From: an uncultured Bacteroidia bacterium
GTDB taxonomy: Bacteria; Bacteroidota; Bacteroidia; Bacteroidales; UBA932
NCBI GenBank assembly: GCA_902779765.1
Contig: CACZCQ010000008.1
Coordinates: 1 to 64,000 of the forward strand
Length of the DNA: 64,000 nt
Reading direction: 5' to 3'
The translations under genes were made by a program, and so were the position numbers. This document shows, piece by piece, positions 8,571 to 17,687 of the stretch (position 1 is its first letter; each line of letters opens with the position of its first letter). The notes beneath the pieces are model-generated. The model made no database searches and was not told where the DNA came from. It saw nothing but the letters and a program-made list of their open reading frames with translations.

Positions 8571-8909
8571 ATGTTAAAGAGATTGATCATACTGCTTCCG
8601 GCCCTCCTTCTGTGCGCAGCCGCCTCGGCTCAGGTCGTTTACAGCACCGACTGGAAGAGTGAAGCGAAAGTCAAGGTCTATGTGACCGAATACAAGAGCG
8701 AGGCCGACCTGATCGTATACAAGACCGGCTGGAAGAGCGAGGCAAAGGACAACGAAGGGATATGGTATTTCACCCAGTGGAAGAGCGAGGCGAAAAAGAC
8801 CATCTATTTCACCGAGTGGAAAAGCGAGGCGGACATCATCGTCTACTTCACCGAATACAAGAGTGAAGCCGGATGGAAGAAGAAATCCAAGAAACACATA
8901 ATGTATTGA
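8571..8909 (+). CDS. Small secreted repeat protein (six YxTxWKSEA repeats), DUF6150-like
   Basis: I start it at the ATG at 8571 because that gives a clean signal peptide (MLKRLIILLPALLLCAAASA); an ATG nine codons upstream is possible. The mature protein of about 90 residues is almost entirely six imperfect repeats of the form (V/I/F)Y.T.(W/Y)KSEA(K/D/G), spaced 13-18 residues, ending in a lysine-rich tail. This pattern matches what is annotated as DUF6150. The alternation of aromatic and beta-branched residues suggests a beta-solenoid or repeated beta-hairpins. Its stop shares a base with the start of the next gene (TGATG), implying coupled synthesis with a metallo-beta-lactamase-fold enzyme. 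Function unknown. Confidence 0.75.
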   Translation: MLKRLIILLPALLLCAAASAQVVYSTDWKSEAKVKVYVTEYKSEADLIVYKTGWKSEAKDNEGIWYFTQWKSEAKKTIYFTEWKSEADIIVYFTEYKSEAGWKKKSKKHIMY

Positions 8910-9985
8910 TGGATATGGTTACAAGGATCATCCGTACCGTCCTCTCGACTGCAGTGCTGGTGCTGCTGGCTTCCTCAGTCGCAGGCGCCCAGGAGGCCGG
9001 TAACAAGCATGCAGTGCCCGGGCAGCGCTATCTTAAGGAATACTGGGACCAGTCGGACCTCTACCTCGAGCACCAGGCCTGGTATATGCTGGACCTGGCC
9101 GACAAGGCCCTGAACGCCAACCCTCCTTCCAGGACGATCAATCCCGAGCGCCAGATGGCCCTCCTTATGCTGGATGCCGTCACCCACGAGCCGAAGCCGA
9201 TAGAGAATCCCGCCGTGAAGGACTTCCTCATCAAAAGGATGAACCATGTCCTCGAGGACCTGGACAAGCCCCTGAAAGGCAGGAAGTCTTTGAGGATCTA
9301 TAAGTTGTACAACTGCGGGATGCTGTTCCGGACGAAGGACATGACCGTGGCGGTCGACATCAACGGGCGTGCAGGCCAGCTTATTCCCGATGAAATCATG
9401 GAGAAGATAGTGGACCATATAGACGTCCTCTTCCTGACCCATAACCACGGAGACCACACGGACGCCCACGTGCGCGATTTCTGCCACAGGAAAGGTATTC
9501 CAGTCTATGGAACCGACGAAATATTCAGGAACGACATCCGGGTCAACCACGTGTGGCATGACGACCTTTTCACCTTCGATATCGACAACCCGAAGGGCAA
9601 GCTGACAGTCAATGTTCTTCCAGGCCACCAGGAGCCGCTGCACAACAATATCTGGATTGTCACGATGCCGAACGGCAAAGTGGTCGGTGCAACCGGTGAC
9701 CAGTGGAGCACCGAGGGAAACGATCTCGCCTGGCTCAAGGATATCCATAAAAGGCTTCCGGGGATCGACGTCCTCGCGATGGACTGCTGGATCCACGATT
9801 ACGACGAGTATGTGGCTGATTTCAACCCGAAGCTGGTCATTTCCCAGCACGAGAACGAAATCGGCGCCCACGGCATAGACCACCGCGAGTCATTCTGGAT
9901 GACGATGTTCAAGCACGACGAAGTCCACCAAAGCACCATCCCGTGGGTCCTCATGGCCTGGGGAGAGTGGTTCGACTATAAATAG
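8909..9985 (+). CDS. Exported metallo-beta-lactamase-fold hydrolase (UlaG-like)
   Basis: I choose the ATG at 8909, which overlaps the preceding TGA and gives a signal peptide (VLSTAVLVLLASSVAGAQ); an in-frame start at 8873 would lie within the upstream gene. The 358-residue protein carries the metal-binding THNHGDHTD motif (HxHxDH), a later PGHQ, the ATGDQW aspartate and ISQHENE histidine, as in UlaG-type lactonases of the MBL fold. An N-terminal helical extension of about 120 residues precedes the hydrolase domain. Substrate unknown; a sugar lactone or ester is plausible for the family. Expected in the periplasm. Translationally coupled to the WKSEA-repeat protein. Confidence 0.8.
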   Translation: MDMVTRIIRTVLSTAVLVLLASSVAGAQEAGNKHAVPGQRYLKEYWDQSDLYLEHQAWYMLDLADKALNANPPSRTINPERQMALLMLDAVTHEPKPIENPAVKDFLIKRMNHVLEDLDKPLKGRKSLRIYKLYNCGMLFRTKDMTVAVDINGRAGQLIPDEIMEKIVDHIDVLFLTHNHGDHTDAHVRDFCHRKGIPVYGTDEIFRNDIRVNHVWHDDLFTFDIDNPKGKLTVNVLPGHQEPLHNNIWIVTMPNGKVVGATGDQWSTEGNDLAWLKDIHKRLPGIDVLAMDCWIHDYDEYVADFNPKLVISQHENEIGAHGIDHRESFWMTMFKHDEVHQSTIPWVLMAWGEWFDYK

Positions 9986-10071
9986 GGAGAGGTATACTAT
10001 TTTTCTGTTTCTTGTCAATATTTATGTTTTGACGATGTATTTTCGCCAAAACCAGTAACTGACAAGTAACT

Positions 10072-10947
10072 ATGGAAAACAAACAATCAACTGCAGCAGT
10101 GGCCTCGGGAGAGGTCACTGCCCGTTATGCCAACATCCTGCTGGACCATTGGTTCAAGCGTTCTTTCGGGATGGAATCCGGCAAAAGGCTTATGATTCTC
10201 ACACTCAGGGAGATTCTTCCTGAAGCAGATATCAGTGACATTACCTACGGCAATAAAGAACACCCTAACCCGTTCCCCGATAATCACGGGGTAGTATTCG
10301 ATATTGAATGCGTTTCTTCCGAAGGATCCCGGTTCGTTGTTGAAGTCCAGTTGGCCAGACAAGCCTGGTTCATGGAGAGGGCACTGTTCTACTCCTCGTT
10401 CGCCATACAGGAACAGGTATTCCGGGGCAAAGATTCTTACGAATTCATGCCAGTGTATTTCATTGCGTTGATGGACTTCACCCTTCACTCTGATGATGCC
10501 AGGTTCCTGTTCCGTTACAACCTTCTGGACTCCAAGACCGGAGAGCTGATGACTGACCGTATCAGTTATACATTCCTGGAACTTCCGAAGGTTACCAGCA
10601 TTTCCGACAAGTCATCGAATCTCGAAAAACTATGCTTTGCCTTGCACAATATGACAGCATTGAAATCCCGTCCTCCGGAAATGCAGGCAGAGATTTTCGA
10701 TCTTTTGTTTAATTCAGCGGAAATATCTAAATTCACTCCCGAAGAGAAAGTCAAATACGAGCACGACATGACTACCGAGAGAGATATACGGAACCAAATC
10801 CAGTATGCCAAGGAGCAGGGTATCGAGCAGGGTGCCGGTCAGAAAGCCGTGGAAATTGCGCGGAAAATGCTGGCTGACGGTCTCCCCCTCTCTTCTGTCT
10901 CCTCCTATACGGGCCTTACCTGCGACCAACTGAAGAGCCTCTCATAA
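10072..10947 (+). CDS. Rpn-type recombination-promoting nuclease / PD-(D/E)XK transposase-like protein
   Basis: A 291-residue protein of the PDDEXK_2 (RpnA-E-like) family: an N-terminal helix with RYANILLDHWFKRSFG, then FDIEC (acidic residue) and FVVEVQLARQ (ExQ) that form the D...ExQ nuclease core, followed by MERALFYSSF and a helical tail. Members make DNA breaks that stimulate RecA-independent recombination and occur in many copies in Bacteroidales. It ends just before a 14-bp hairpin. No inverted repeats flank it, so it does not look like part of an intact transposon. Confidence 0.85.
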   Translation: MENKQSTAAVASGEVTARYANILLDHWFKRSFGMESGKRLMILTLREILPEADISDITYGNKEHPNPFPDNHGVVFDIECVSSEGSRFVVEVQLARQAWFMERALFYSSFAIQEQVFRGKDSYEFMPVYFIALMDFTLHSDDARFLFRYNLLDSKTGELMTDRISYTFLELPKVTSISDKSSNLEKLCFALHNMTALKSRPPEMQAEIFDLLFNSAEISKFTPEEKVKYEHDMTTERDIRNQIQYAKEQGIEQGAGQKAVEIARKMLADGLPLSSVSSYTGLTCDQLKSLS

Positions 10948-10977
10948 TAGGTTGATCTAAACCTCGACGAGGCGTAT

Positions 10978-11011
10978 AATCAAGGGATGCCGGTTTTGGC
11001 ATCCCTTGATT
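10978..11011 (+). terminator. Hairpin after the Rpn-type gene
   Basis: A perfect 14-bp stem (AATCAAGGGATGCC with its complement) closes a GGTTTT loop 30 nt after the Rpn stop. The following sequence (GTGTTATTT) is only moderately T-rich, so termination is likely but not certain. Confidence 0.65.
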
Positions 11012-11181
11012 GTGTTATTTACTGGACCTGGACTGTCAAATCGCCCTTATTTGCATACCAAAGGGTAAAATATTGTAATTCCTGCGTTTTTATTCATTTA
11101 TTTTGCGTAAATTCATCCCTGGCAAAGTGTGATAACACTGATACTTGAACTACAAACCAATTATATCAAACCTATTTTCTT
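11012..11181. other. Leader region upstream of susC
   Basis: About 170 nt of AT-rich DNA before the SusC-like gene. A TTATTTTG at about 11099 is close to the -7 consensus but no exact TAnnTTTG with a spaced TTG is visible. No regulator gene (hybrid two-component or ECF sigma/anti-sigma) lies next to this locus in the window, so control is not apparent. Confidence 0.3.
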
Positions 11182-14100
11182 ATGCGAAAAATTGTCTCCG
11201 CAGCTTCAAAGCTGCTATTGACCGGACTGCTACTGTGCGGTACATGGCTTTCCATGTCTGCACAGAATACGATCCGGGGAACGGTAACAGACGAGAATGG
11301 TGAGCCCGTCATCGGTGCGAGCATCGCTCTTGTCGAAGATGCCACGAAGGGAACGATTGCCGACCAGAACGGTAATTTCTCCCTTGTCGCTGCTCCGGGT
11401 AACACCCTCCGTGTCTCCTCAATCGGATTCAAGACGGTTGACATCAAGGTCGGTACCCAGGAAGTGATCAACATCGTCCTCGAGAACGACATCGACCTTC
11501 TTGAAGACGCAGTCGTCATCGGTTACGGTACAGCCCGAAAGGCCGACCTGACCGGTTCGACATCCTCCCTGACAGGGGAACGCATCAAGAACACCAGCTC
11601 ACCACAGCTCTCTACACAGCTGCAGGGCCAGATGGCCGGTGTCCAGGTTACCCGCTCGACTGGCGATGCCGGCAGCGGTGCGACTATCCGCGTCCGCGGT
11701 ATCACGACCATGTCGACGAATGACCCTCTGGTCATCATCGACGGTATACCCGGAAGCCTCGGAGATGTCGTCTCTGAAGATGTCCAGGACATCCAGGTCC
11801 TCAAGGACGCTGCAAGTGCCGCAATCTACGGATCCCGTGCTGCGGCTGGTGTCATCCTGGTCACCACCAAGAGGGCGAAGTCAAAGGATTTCCACCTCAA
11901 CTACAACTTTGAATATGGTATCGATACTCCCACCACCCGTCCGGAATTCGTGAACGCCGTCGAGTGGATGGACGGAGCCAACGAAATGAAATTCAACGAC
12001 GGTTCCGGAAACAGGTATTCGGATTATGCAAAGGATTTCCTTGACAGCTATCTCGCGAACCATGAGAAGGATCCCGACAATTATCCCAACACCAACTGGG
12101 ATAGCTACCTGAGAAAGAACTGGGGTCACCAGCGCCATTCTTTCAACCTGACCGGCGGTACCGAGAAACTGAAGACCAACGTCAGTCTCAATTACTTCAA
12201 GTCAGACGATATCCTGGAAAAGGCAAGATACGACAAATACAATATCCGTACTGCCAACGACTACCAGATCAACAGCTGGATACACGCTTCTGCCGACATT
12301 GCCTTGATCTATTCGAAGAACGATACTCCCCCCGGAAGCGTGAACTCATACATCCAGAAGGCTCCTATCTATGCATGCTACTGGGCAGACGGTGAGCTGG
12401 CAGATGCCAAGGACGGAGATAACCCCTATGCCGAGACCTTGCTCCACGGACATACCGTGGGAGAGAATTTCAAGATGACCGGCAAGATCCAGCTTGACCT
12501 CACCCCGGTGAAGGGCCTCACGATAACTGCCGCTGCAGCTCCCAACTTCTCCTTCTATAAAGGAAAAGCACACAGCAAGTTCTACAAGATGCGCCGTCTC
12601 GACGGTTCCTATGTATCCTCTGCAAAGACATCGGTCAGCGAGAGCAGGAATGATTCCAGGTCCCTGACGATGCAGTTCTATGCGAACTACAAACTCCTTC
12701 TGGGCAACCATTCCTTCGGAGCCATGGCCGGATACGAGGACTATACCTACGAGTGGGAGAACAACGGCTCATCACGTAACAATTACACCCTTGACAACTA
12801 TCCCTACCTGAACCTCGGACCGGCAGACTACCAGTACAACAGCGGTAATGCAGGACATAACGCCTATCGTTCCGCTTTCGGACGTCTGATGTATTCCTAT
12901 GCGAACAGATATCTGCTCCAGGCAAACTTCCGTGCTGATGGTTCCTCCCGTTTCGCCAAGGGCAACCGCTGGGGATACTTCCCTTCATTCAGCGCCGGTT
13001 GGGTAATCTCCGAAGAACCCTTCTTCAACAATCAGGGATTCTTGAATTTCCTGAAACTGCGCGCTTCCTGGGGTAAGCTCGGAAATGAGCGTATCGGTTC
13101 CGAATTCCCTTACCAGGCTTTGCTGACATTCAGCACTAATCCAAGGATTCCGAATAATAAGACCGGTGTCAACGATATCGCCCAGACCGCTGCCCAGATC
13201 ACCTATGCCGTGAACGACATCTCCTGGGAAACCACCACGACCTATGGCGCCGGCGTCGACATGAGCATGTTCGACAGCCGTCTCAGACTCTCCTATGACT
13301 GGTACTACAAGAAGACCGAAGACATGCTCCTTACCATCGGTTTCCCTTCATACTTCGGTTACAACGCTCCGGAAAACAATGCCGCCGATATGTATACCAA
13401 GGGATGGGATTTCGAAATTTCCTGGGCTGACCAGATCGGTGACTTAAGCTATGGCGCCAGCTTCAACCTTTCCGACTACAGGTCAAGGATGGGCTATATG
13501 GCTGACAAGCAGAGTTTCTCCGGAAACACCATCACCGAAGAGGGTTCCTACTTCCAGGAATGGTATCTCTACCAGAGCAAGGGTATTATCCTCAATGAAG
13601 CCGCAATGACCGAAAACGGACAGAAGATCCCTGTCCTTACTGCCAACGACAAGCCGGGATGTATCCGCTATGAAGATATAGACGGTGACGGGAAGATCAC
13701 CGCTTCCAATGACCGCGTCCGTTCCGGAAACTCCTTACCGGAACTGCTCTACGGCGGCTCCATCTGGGCTGCATGGAAGGGCTTCGACTTCAATCTCTCA
13801 TTCCAGGGCATCGGACATCAGAACGCTTACTGGTCATGGGGCTCACAGCCTTATCTCTATACCGCCTACGCCTGCCCGAAGATCCTGCTCGACAGCCATT
13901 GGAGCACTGACAACTCAGATGAGGTCAATGCAAAGGTCAAGTATCCAATGATCACCACCAATACGAGCAACGTATACGCTGCCAGTACTTTCTATCTTTT
14001 CAACGGTGCATACTGCCGCGTCAAGAATATCACCCTGGGCTATACCATCCCTCAGAATATCACCAGGAAGATCAGCCTCAACAAGGTCAGATTCTATGTC

Positions 14101-14220
14101 GCCGCAAATGACCTGCCTGCCATGTTCCATCATTATCCAAAGGGCTATGACCCTGAGTGGAACAAGACAGGAGACTATATCACCACTTCCACAATTTTCG
14201 GTGTCAACCTTACATTCTAA
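11182..14220 (+). CDS. SusC/RagA-family TonB-linked outer membrane transporter
   Basis: A 1012-residue protein: signal peptide ending SMSAQ; a carboxypeptidase-regulatory-like domain (IRGTVTDENGEPVIGASI, residues about 30-110); the conserved VVIGYGTARKADLTGS segment that opens the plug; plug motifs GVQVTRSTGDAGSGATIRVR; then a long beta-barrel ending in VNLTF, with terminal Phe. It imports oligosaccharides across the outer membrane using TonB energy, working with the SusD-like lipoprotein 12 nt downstream. It is first of a polysaccharide utilization operon with two FAD oxidoreductases. No STN domain precedes the regulatory-like domain, so a FecR/ECF-coupled role is unlikely. Confidence 0.97.
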   Translation: MRKIVSAASKLLLTGLLLCGTWLSMSAQNTIRGTVTDENGEPVIGASIALVEDATKGTIADQNGNFSLVAAPGNTLRVSSIGFKTVDIKVGTQEVINIVLENDIDLLEDAVVIGYGTARKADLTGSTSSLTGERIKNTSSPQLSTQLQGQMAGVQVTRSTGDAGSGATIRVRGITTMSTNDPLVIIDGIPGSLGDVVSEDVQDIQVLKDAASAAIYGSRAAAGVILVTTKRAKSKDFHLNYNFEYGIDTPTTRPEFVNAVEWMDGANEMKFNDGSGNRYSDYAKDFLDSYLANHEKDPDNYPNTNWDSYLRKNWGHQRHSFNLTGGTEKLKTNVSLNYFKSDDILEKARYDKYNIRTANDYQINSWIHASADIALIYSKNDTPPGSVNSYIQKAPIYACYWADGELADAKDGDNPYAETLLHGHTVGENFKMTGKIQLDLTPVKGLTITAAAAPNFSFYKGKAHSKFYKMRRLDGSYVSSAKTSVSESRNDSRSLTMQFYANYKLLLGNHSFGAMAGYEDYTYEWENNGSSRNNYTLDNYPYLNLGPADYQYNSGNAGHNAYRSAFGRLMYSYANRYLLQANFRADGSSRFAKGNRWGYFPSFSAGWVISEEPFFNNQGFLNFLKLRASWGKLGNERIGSEFPYQALLTFSTNPRIPNNKTGVNDIAQTAAQITYAVNDISWETTTTYGAGVDMSMFDSRLRLSYDWYYKKTEDMLLTIGFPSYFGYNAPENNAADMYTKGWDFEISWADQIGDLSYGASFNLSDYRSRMGYMADKQSFSGNTITEEGSYFQEWYLYQSKGIILNEAAMTENGQKIPVLTANDKPGCIRYEDIDGDGKITASNDRVRSGNSLPELLYGGSIWAAWKGFDFNLSFQGIGHQNAYWSWGSQPYLYTAYACPKILLDSHWSTDNSDEVNAKVKYPMITTNTSNVYAASTFYLFNGAYCRVKNITLGYTIPQNITRKISLNKVRFYVAANDLPAMFHHYPKGYDPEWNKTGDYITTSTIFGVNLTF

Positions 14221-14232
14221 ATCGAAAGCATC

Positions 14233-16086
14233 ATGAAAAAGATAATTAACTTTATTCTAGGAGTTGTAGTTGTCTGCGGTCTTGGTGCCTGCGCCAATCT
14301 TGACATTAACCCGCTGTCCGAAGGTTCCAGCGAGAACTGGTATTCCGACGAGACCGAAATCCAGATGTCTCTCAATGACCTTTGGCGTCCCGACTTCTTC
14401 CCTATTGACGAAGTGTTCTGGAGTGATGACGTCTTGTTCCGTGACGGCAGCAATGAGATCACAGCCGGAACAATGACCTCTCAGTCTTCCACCCCCTCTA
14501 CAAGGTGGTCGACCATGTATAAGGGAATCTCCCGTTCACAGAAGATAATCGCCGCCCTTGAAGGGGGCAAGGCCACCGGAGTTCCGGATGCCAAGGTCAA
14601 GAGTTTCCTCGGCCAGGCTTACTTCATGATGGGTTTCGCTTATGGTGAACTCACCATGTACTTCGGTGACTGCGTGCTTTCAAAGGCTGACATGACCCTT
14701 GACGAAGCCTTCCAGGCCTCCCGCTCCCCGAAGAGCGAGGTCCTTGCATATGCATACGAATGCCTGGACAAGGCAGCGTCAATGCTTCCCGAATCCTACT
14801 CCGGGACCCAGATCCCCACAGTCGGAGCAGCCCTTGGATTCAAGGCCCGCTTCGCTCTTTATCACGGAGACTGGGCAACAGCCGTAGATGCCTGCGAAAA
14901 GGTAATGGCCATCGCCGACAAGGGAGTTTACAAGCTTCACGACAATTACCTGGATCTCTTCAAGGCTGACAAGTCAGAAGAGCTTATGTGGTATTTCAAG
15001 GGAGACCTGTCCCAGAAGGTCGGTATCGGAGTCCTGCTCTCCAACCTCGGCCGAGTAATGATCCGCCAGGTCTCCGGAGGTGCCGCGAACCACAGTCCGA
15101 GCGTCCAGCTTGCCTGCGCATACACCTGCATCGACGGTCTGCCCATCGACGAGTCACCCCTTTACAATCCCAAGGATCCATTCGAAAACCGCGATCCCCG
15201 TATGAAGATGACCATCCAGCCGTTCAAGACCGCATATTCGAAAGACCTTGCAGAATATGAGCAGTCCAAGAAAGATGGCACCTTCCCGCAGAAGTATCCT
15301 GAGTACATCAACCACGGATACGAATACAATCCCAGTCCTTACGCTATCACCGTCTACAGGGTATCCGACGGAAAGATGGTCAACAACACCGACTCCAAGG
15401 CCCGCAACCAGCATTCAGCCTACAACGGACTTATGCTGAAGAAATACGTCAAGGATTCCTGGATAGCCAACTGGACGACCACGAAGATCGCTGACAACGT
15501 CTATCCCTATCTCCGTTATGCCGAAATCCTCATGACCTACATCGAGGCCAAGAACGAAATGGGAACCGTCACCCAGGCTGACCTGGACAAGAGTATCAAC
15601 AAGGTGCGTGAAAGGGCATACAAGGGAAGCGGTATCGAATATCCTAAGGTTACCGTCGATTCCCAGGCAGCCCTGCGCAAGATCATCCGTATGGAACGCC
15701 GCGTGGAGTTCGCATGGGAGAACGACCGTTACAACTGCCTCCGTCGCTGGGGCATCATGGAGAAGACCCATAACATCCCCATGTACTATCTCAACCGTTC
15801 ATGGTCCGGCGGCGCTGACTGGAACGGCCTCGTTGAGGGTTCCAACAGGACCCTGTCCGCCGACTTCCTGAAGCATCTGAAGAACTGGGACGATGGCAAC
15901 TATCCGTTCGGAGGCATTCCGAAGATCGACGAGAACGGTATTCCGGATGTCAAGTACATGGAAGATGCCGGTTACATCGTACCATTCTACCAGATGCACT
16001 TCGAGGCTCCCAAGAACTACCTCTGGCCGATTCCTGCCAATGATATCCTTGTGAACCCGAATCTCTCCCAAAATCCTGGATGGTAA
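14233..16086 (+). CDS. SusD/RagB-family nutrient-binding lipoprotein
   Basis: A 617-residue lipoprotein (MKKIINFILG, lipobox VCGLGAC) with the SusD layout: an N-terminal SusD-like part (residues about 20-220, TPR-type helices such as KVKSFLGQAYFMMGFAYG) and the RagB C-terminal part with PYLRYAEILMTYIEAKNEMG and the RRVEFAWENDRYNCLRRW box seen in most SusDs. It caps the SusC pore and binds glycan at the cell surface. It follows SusC by 12 nt, and its stop overlaps the next gene's start (TAATG). Glycan specificity cannot be read from the sequence; neighbouring glycosidases suggest fucosylated, alpha-galactosylated or GalNAc-capped glycans. Confidence 0.96.
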   Translation: MKKIINFILGVVVVCGLGACANLDINPLSEGSSENWYSDETEIQMSLNDLWRPDFFPIDEVFWSDDVLFRDGSNEITAGTMTSQSSTPSTRWSTMYKGISRSQKIIAALEGGKATGVPDAKVKSFLGQAYFMMGFAYGELTMYFGDCVLSKADMTLDEAFQASRSPKSEVLAYAYECLDKAASMLPESYSGTQIPTVGAALGFKARFALYHGDWATAVDACEKVMAIADKGVYKLHDNYLDLFKADKSEELMWYFKGDLSQKVGIGVLLSNLGRVMIRQVSGGAANHSPSVQLACAYTCIDGLPIDESPLYNPKDPFENRDPRMKMTIQPFKTAYSKDLAEYEQSKKDGTFPQKYPEYINHGYEYNPSPYAITVYRVSDGKMVNNTDSKARNQHSAYNGLMLKKYVKDSWIANWTTTKIADNVYPYLRYAEILMTYIEAKNEMGTVTQADLDKSINKVRERAYKGSGIEYPKVTVDSQAALRKIIRMERRVEFAWENDRYNCLRRWGIMEKTHNIPMYYLNRSWSGGADWNGLVEGSNRTLSADFLKHLKNWDDGNYPFGGIPKIDENGIPDVKYMEDAGYIVPFYQMHFEAPKNYLWPIPANDILVNPNLSQNPGW

Positions 16087-17663
16087 TGGCTAGATTGTAT
16101 TCTTTCTTCGCAGCAGTCATGATTTTGTCCATGTGCTGCTGCACGGGAAGCAGAGAATTTGATGCGACCTCCGTAGACGTCTGTGTCTACGGAGGCACAT
16201 CAGCTTCCGTCACTGCTGCGCGCGCTGCAGCGGAGGAAGGCTGCAATGTGACCATAATCTGCCCTGACGTCGTACTGGGAGGTATGACTACCGGTGGCCT
16301 GGGAATGACAGACATCGGCAATAAATTGGCCATCAGGGGAATGGCCAGGGAATTCTACCGTGCCCTCGGCAGCCGTTACGGGACCGAGGAACAGTGGCGG
16401 TTCGAGCCTCATGTGGCAAGCGAAATCATTGACAGCTGGGTTGACAATCCCAAGATCAAGGTGCTGAAAGGATACTACCTTACCAGTGTAAATAAAAAAG
16501 GCACGCGTATCCGTTCGATAACCTGCGAGAATGAGGGCGGCCCTGTCACCATCAAGGCGAAATGCTTCATCGACTGCACCTACGAGGGAGACCTCATGGC
16601 TATGGCCGGTGTGTCCTACCATGTCGGCCGCGAAGCCAACAGCGTATATGGGGAAACCCTGAACGGGTCGCAGCTGAGGGACAAGCATCAGTTCATCGAC
16701 GGCATCGATCCTTACGTTGTTCCCGGACATCCTGAGAGCGGATTGCTCTGGGGTATCTCTACCCAGAAACTCAAGGAGGACGGGGAAGGAGATGACTATG
16801 TACAGACCTACAACTATCGTCTCTGCCTGTCCAACGATCCCGACAACCAGATCCCGTTCACCATGCCTGCCGACTATGACTCCACGAAGTACGAGTTGCT
16901 CGCAAGGGTGCTCCAAGCCGATCCCAATCCGGTGTATACCAGATACTTCGGCTGGTCCATGGTCCCTAACGGGAAGACCGACGTGAACAACAACGGTCCT
17001 TTCTCCACGGACATGATCGGAATGAATTACGAATATCCGGAAGCAAACTGGGAGAGGAGGAAGGAAATAATCGAGGCCCACAAGAGCTACACGCTCGGAC
17101 TGCTGTACTTCTATGTTTCCGACCCCCGTGTTCCTGAGAGCATGCGTGAGGACCTGAAGAAGTGGGGCTGGGCGAAGGACGAGTATCCTAAGACCGGCGG
17201 CTGGACCCATCAGCTCTACATCCGCGAGGCACGGCGCATGATCGGGGAATATGTGGCCACCCAGGCTGACTGTGAAGGCCGGGCTGATGTCCAGGACGGT
17301 ATCGGATATGCAGCCTATACCATGGATTCCCACAACTGCGAGCGCATCGTCATCGAGAAGGACGGCAAACTCATGGTCAAGAACGAAGGGGATGTCCAGG
17401 TCCGCGGAGGCGTACCGTATTATCCCATTTCCTACCGGAGCATAACCCCGAAACGTGAAGAATGCACGAACCTTCTCGTGCCGGTCTGCCTGTCTTCCTC
17501 CCATATCGCTTACGGATCCATCAGGATGGAACCCGTATTCCTTGGGCTTGGACAGGTCTGCGGCATTGCAGCCGCCATGGCCGGCAAGAAGCCCGTCCAG
17601 ACTATCGACATCACTCCCATCCAGCAGAAAGTTGAATATGGAGACAATCCAAAGTATCAATAA
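16086..17663 (+). CDS. Exported FAD-dependent oxidoreductase, copy 1 of a tandem pair
   Basis: A 525-residue protein of the FAD_oxidored family with a lipoprotein-like signal (FAAVMILSMCC). The FAD-binding N-terminus reads VCVYGGTSASVTAARAAAEE, followed by VVLGGMTTGGLG and the conserved CTYEGDLMAMAGVSYHVGRE. The start at 16086 overlaps the SusD stop; an alternative ATG lies two codons upstream. Such proteins are common in Bacteroidetes glycan loci and sometimes annotated as 'xanthan lyase' without support; the likely chemistry is flavin-dependent oxidation of a sugar or sugar-linked hydroxyl at the cell surface or periplasm (inference). It is clearly paralogous to the gene 24 nt downstream, differing mainly at the N-terminus and a few loops. 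Confidence 0.85.
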   Translation: MARLYSFFAAVMILSMCCCTGSREFDATSVDVCVYGGTSASVTAARAAAEEGCNVTIICPDVVLGGMTTGGLGMTDIGNKLAIRGMAREFYRALGSRYGTEEQWRFEPHVASEIIDSWVDNPKIKVLKGYYLTSVNKKGTRIRSITCENEGGPVTIKAKCFIDCTYEGDLMAMAGVSYHVGREANSVYGETLNGSQLRDKHQFIDGIDPYVVPGHPESGLLWGISTQKLKEDGEGDDYVQTYNYRLCLSNDPDNQIPFTMPADYDSTKYELLARVLQADPNPVYTRYFGWSMVPNGKTDVNNNGPFSTDMIGMNYEYPEANWERRKEIIEAHKSYTLGLLYFYVSDPRVPESMREDLKKWGWAKDEYPKTGGWTHQLYIREARRMIGEYVATQADCEGRADVQDGIGYAAYTMDSHNCERIVIEKDGKLMVKNEGDVQVRGGVPYYPISYRSITPKREECTNLLVPVCLSSSHIAYGSIRMEPVFLGLGQVCGIAAAMAGKKPVQTIDITPIQQKVEYGDNPKYQ

Positions 17664-17687
17664 CAAGAAGTCAAGAACAATCTGATC

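Noticed and set aside
8633..8880. Regular repeats suggestive of a CRISPR array
   Set aside because: They are degenerate codon-level repeats of YxTxWKSEA within a signal-peptide-bearing protein; unit spacing varies and no unique spacers exist.
10072..10947. Rpn-type gene as part of an intact transposon
   Set aside because: No terminal inverted repeats or target-site duplication are visible around it, and a normal hairpin follows the gene.
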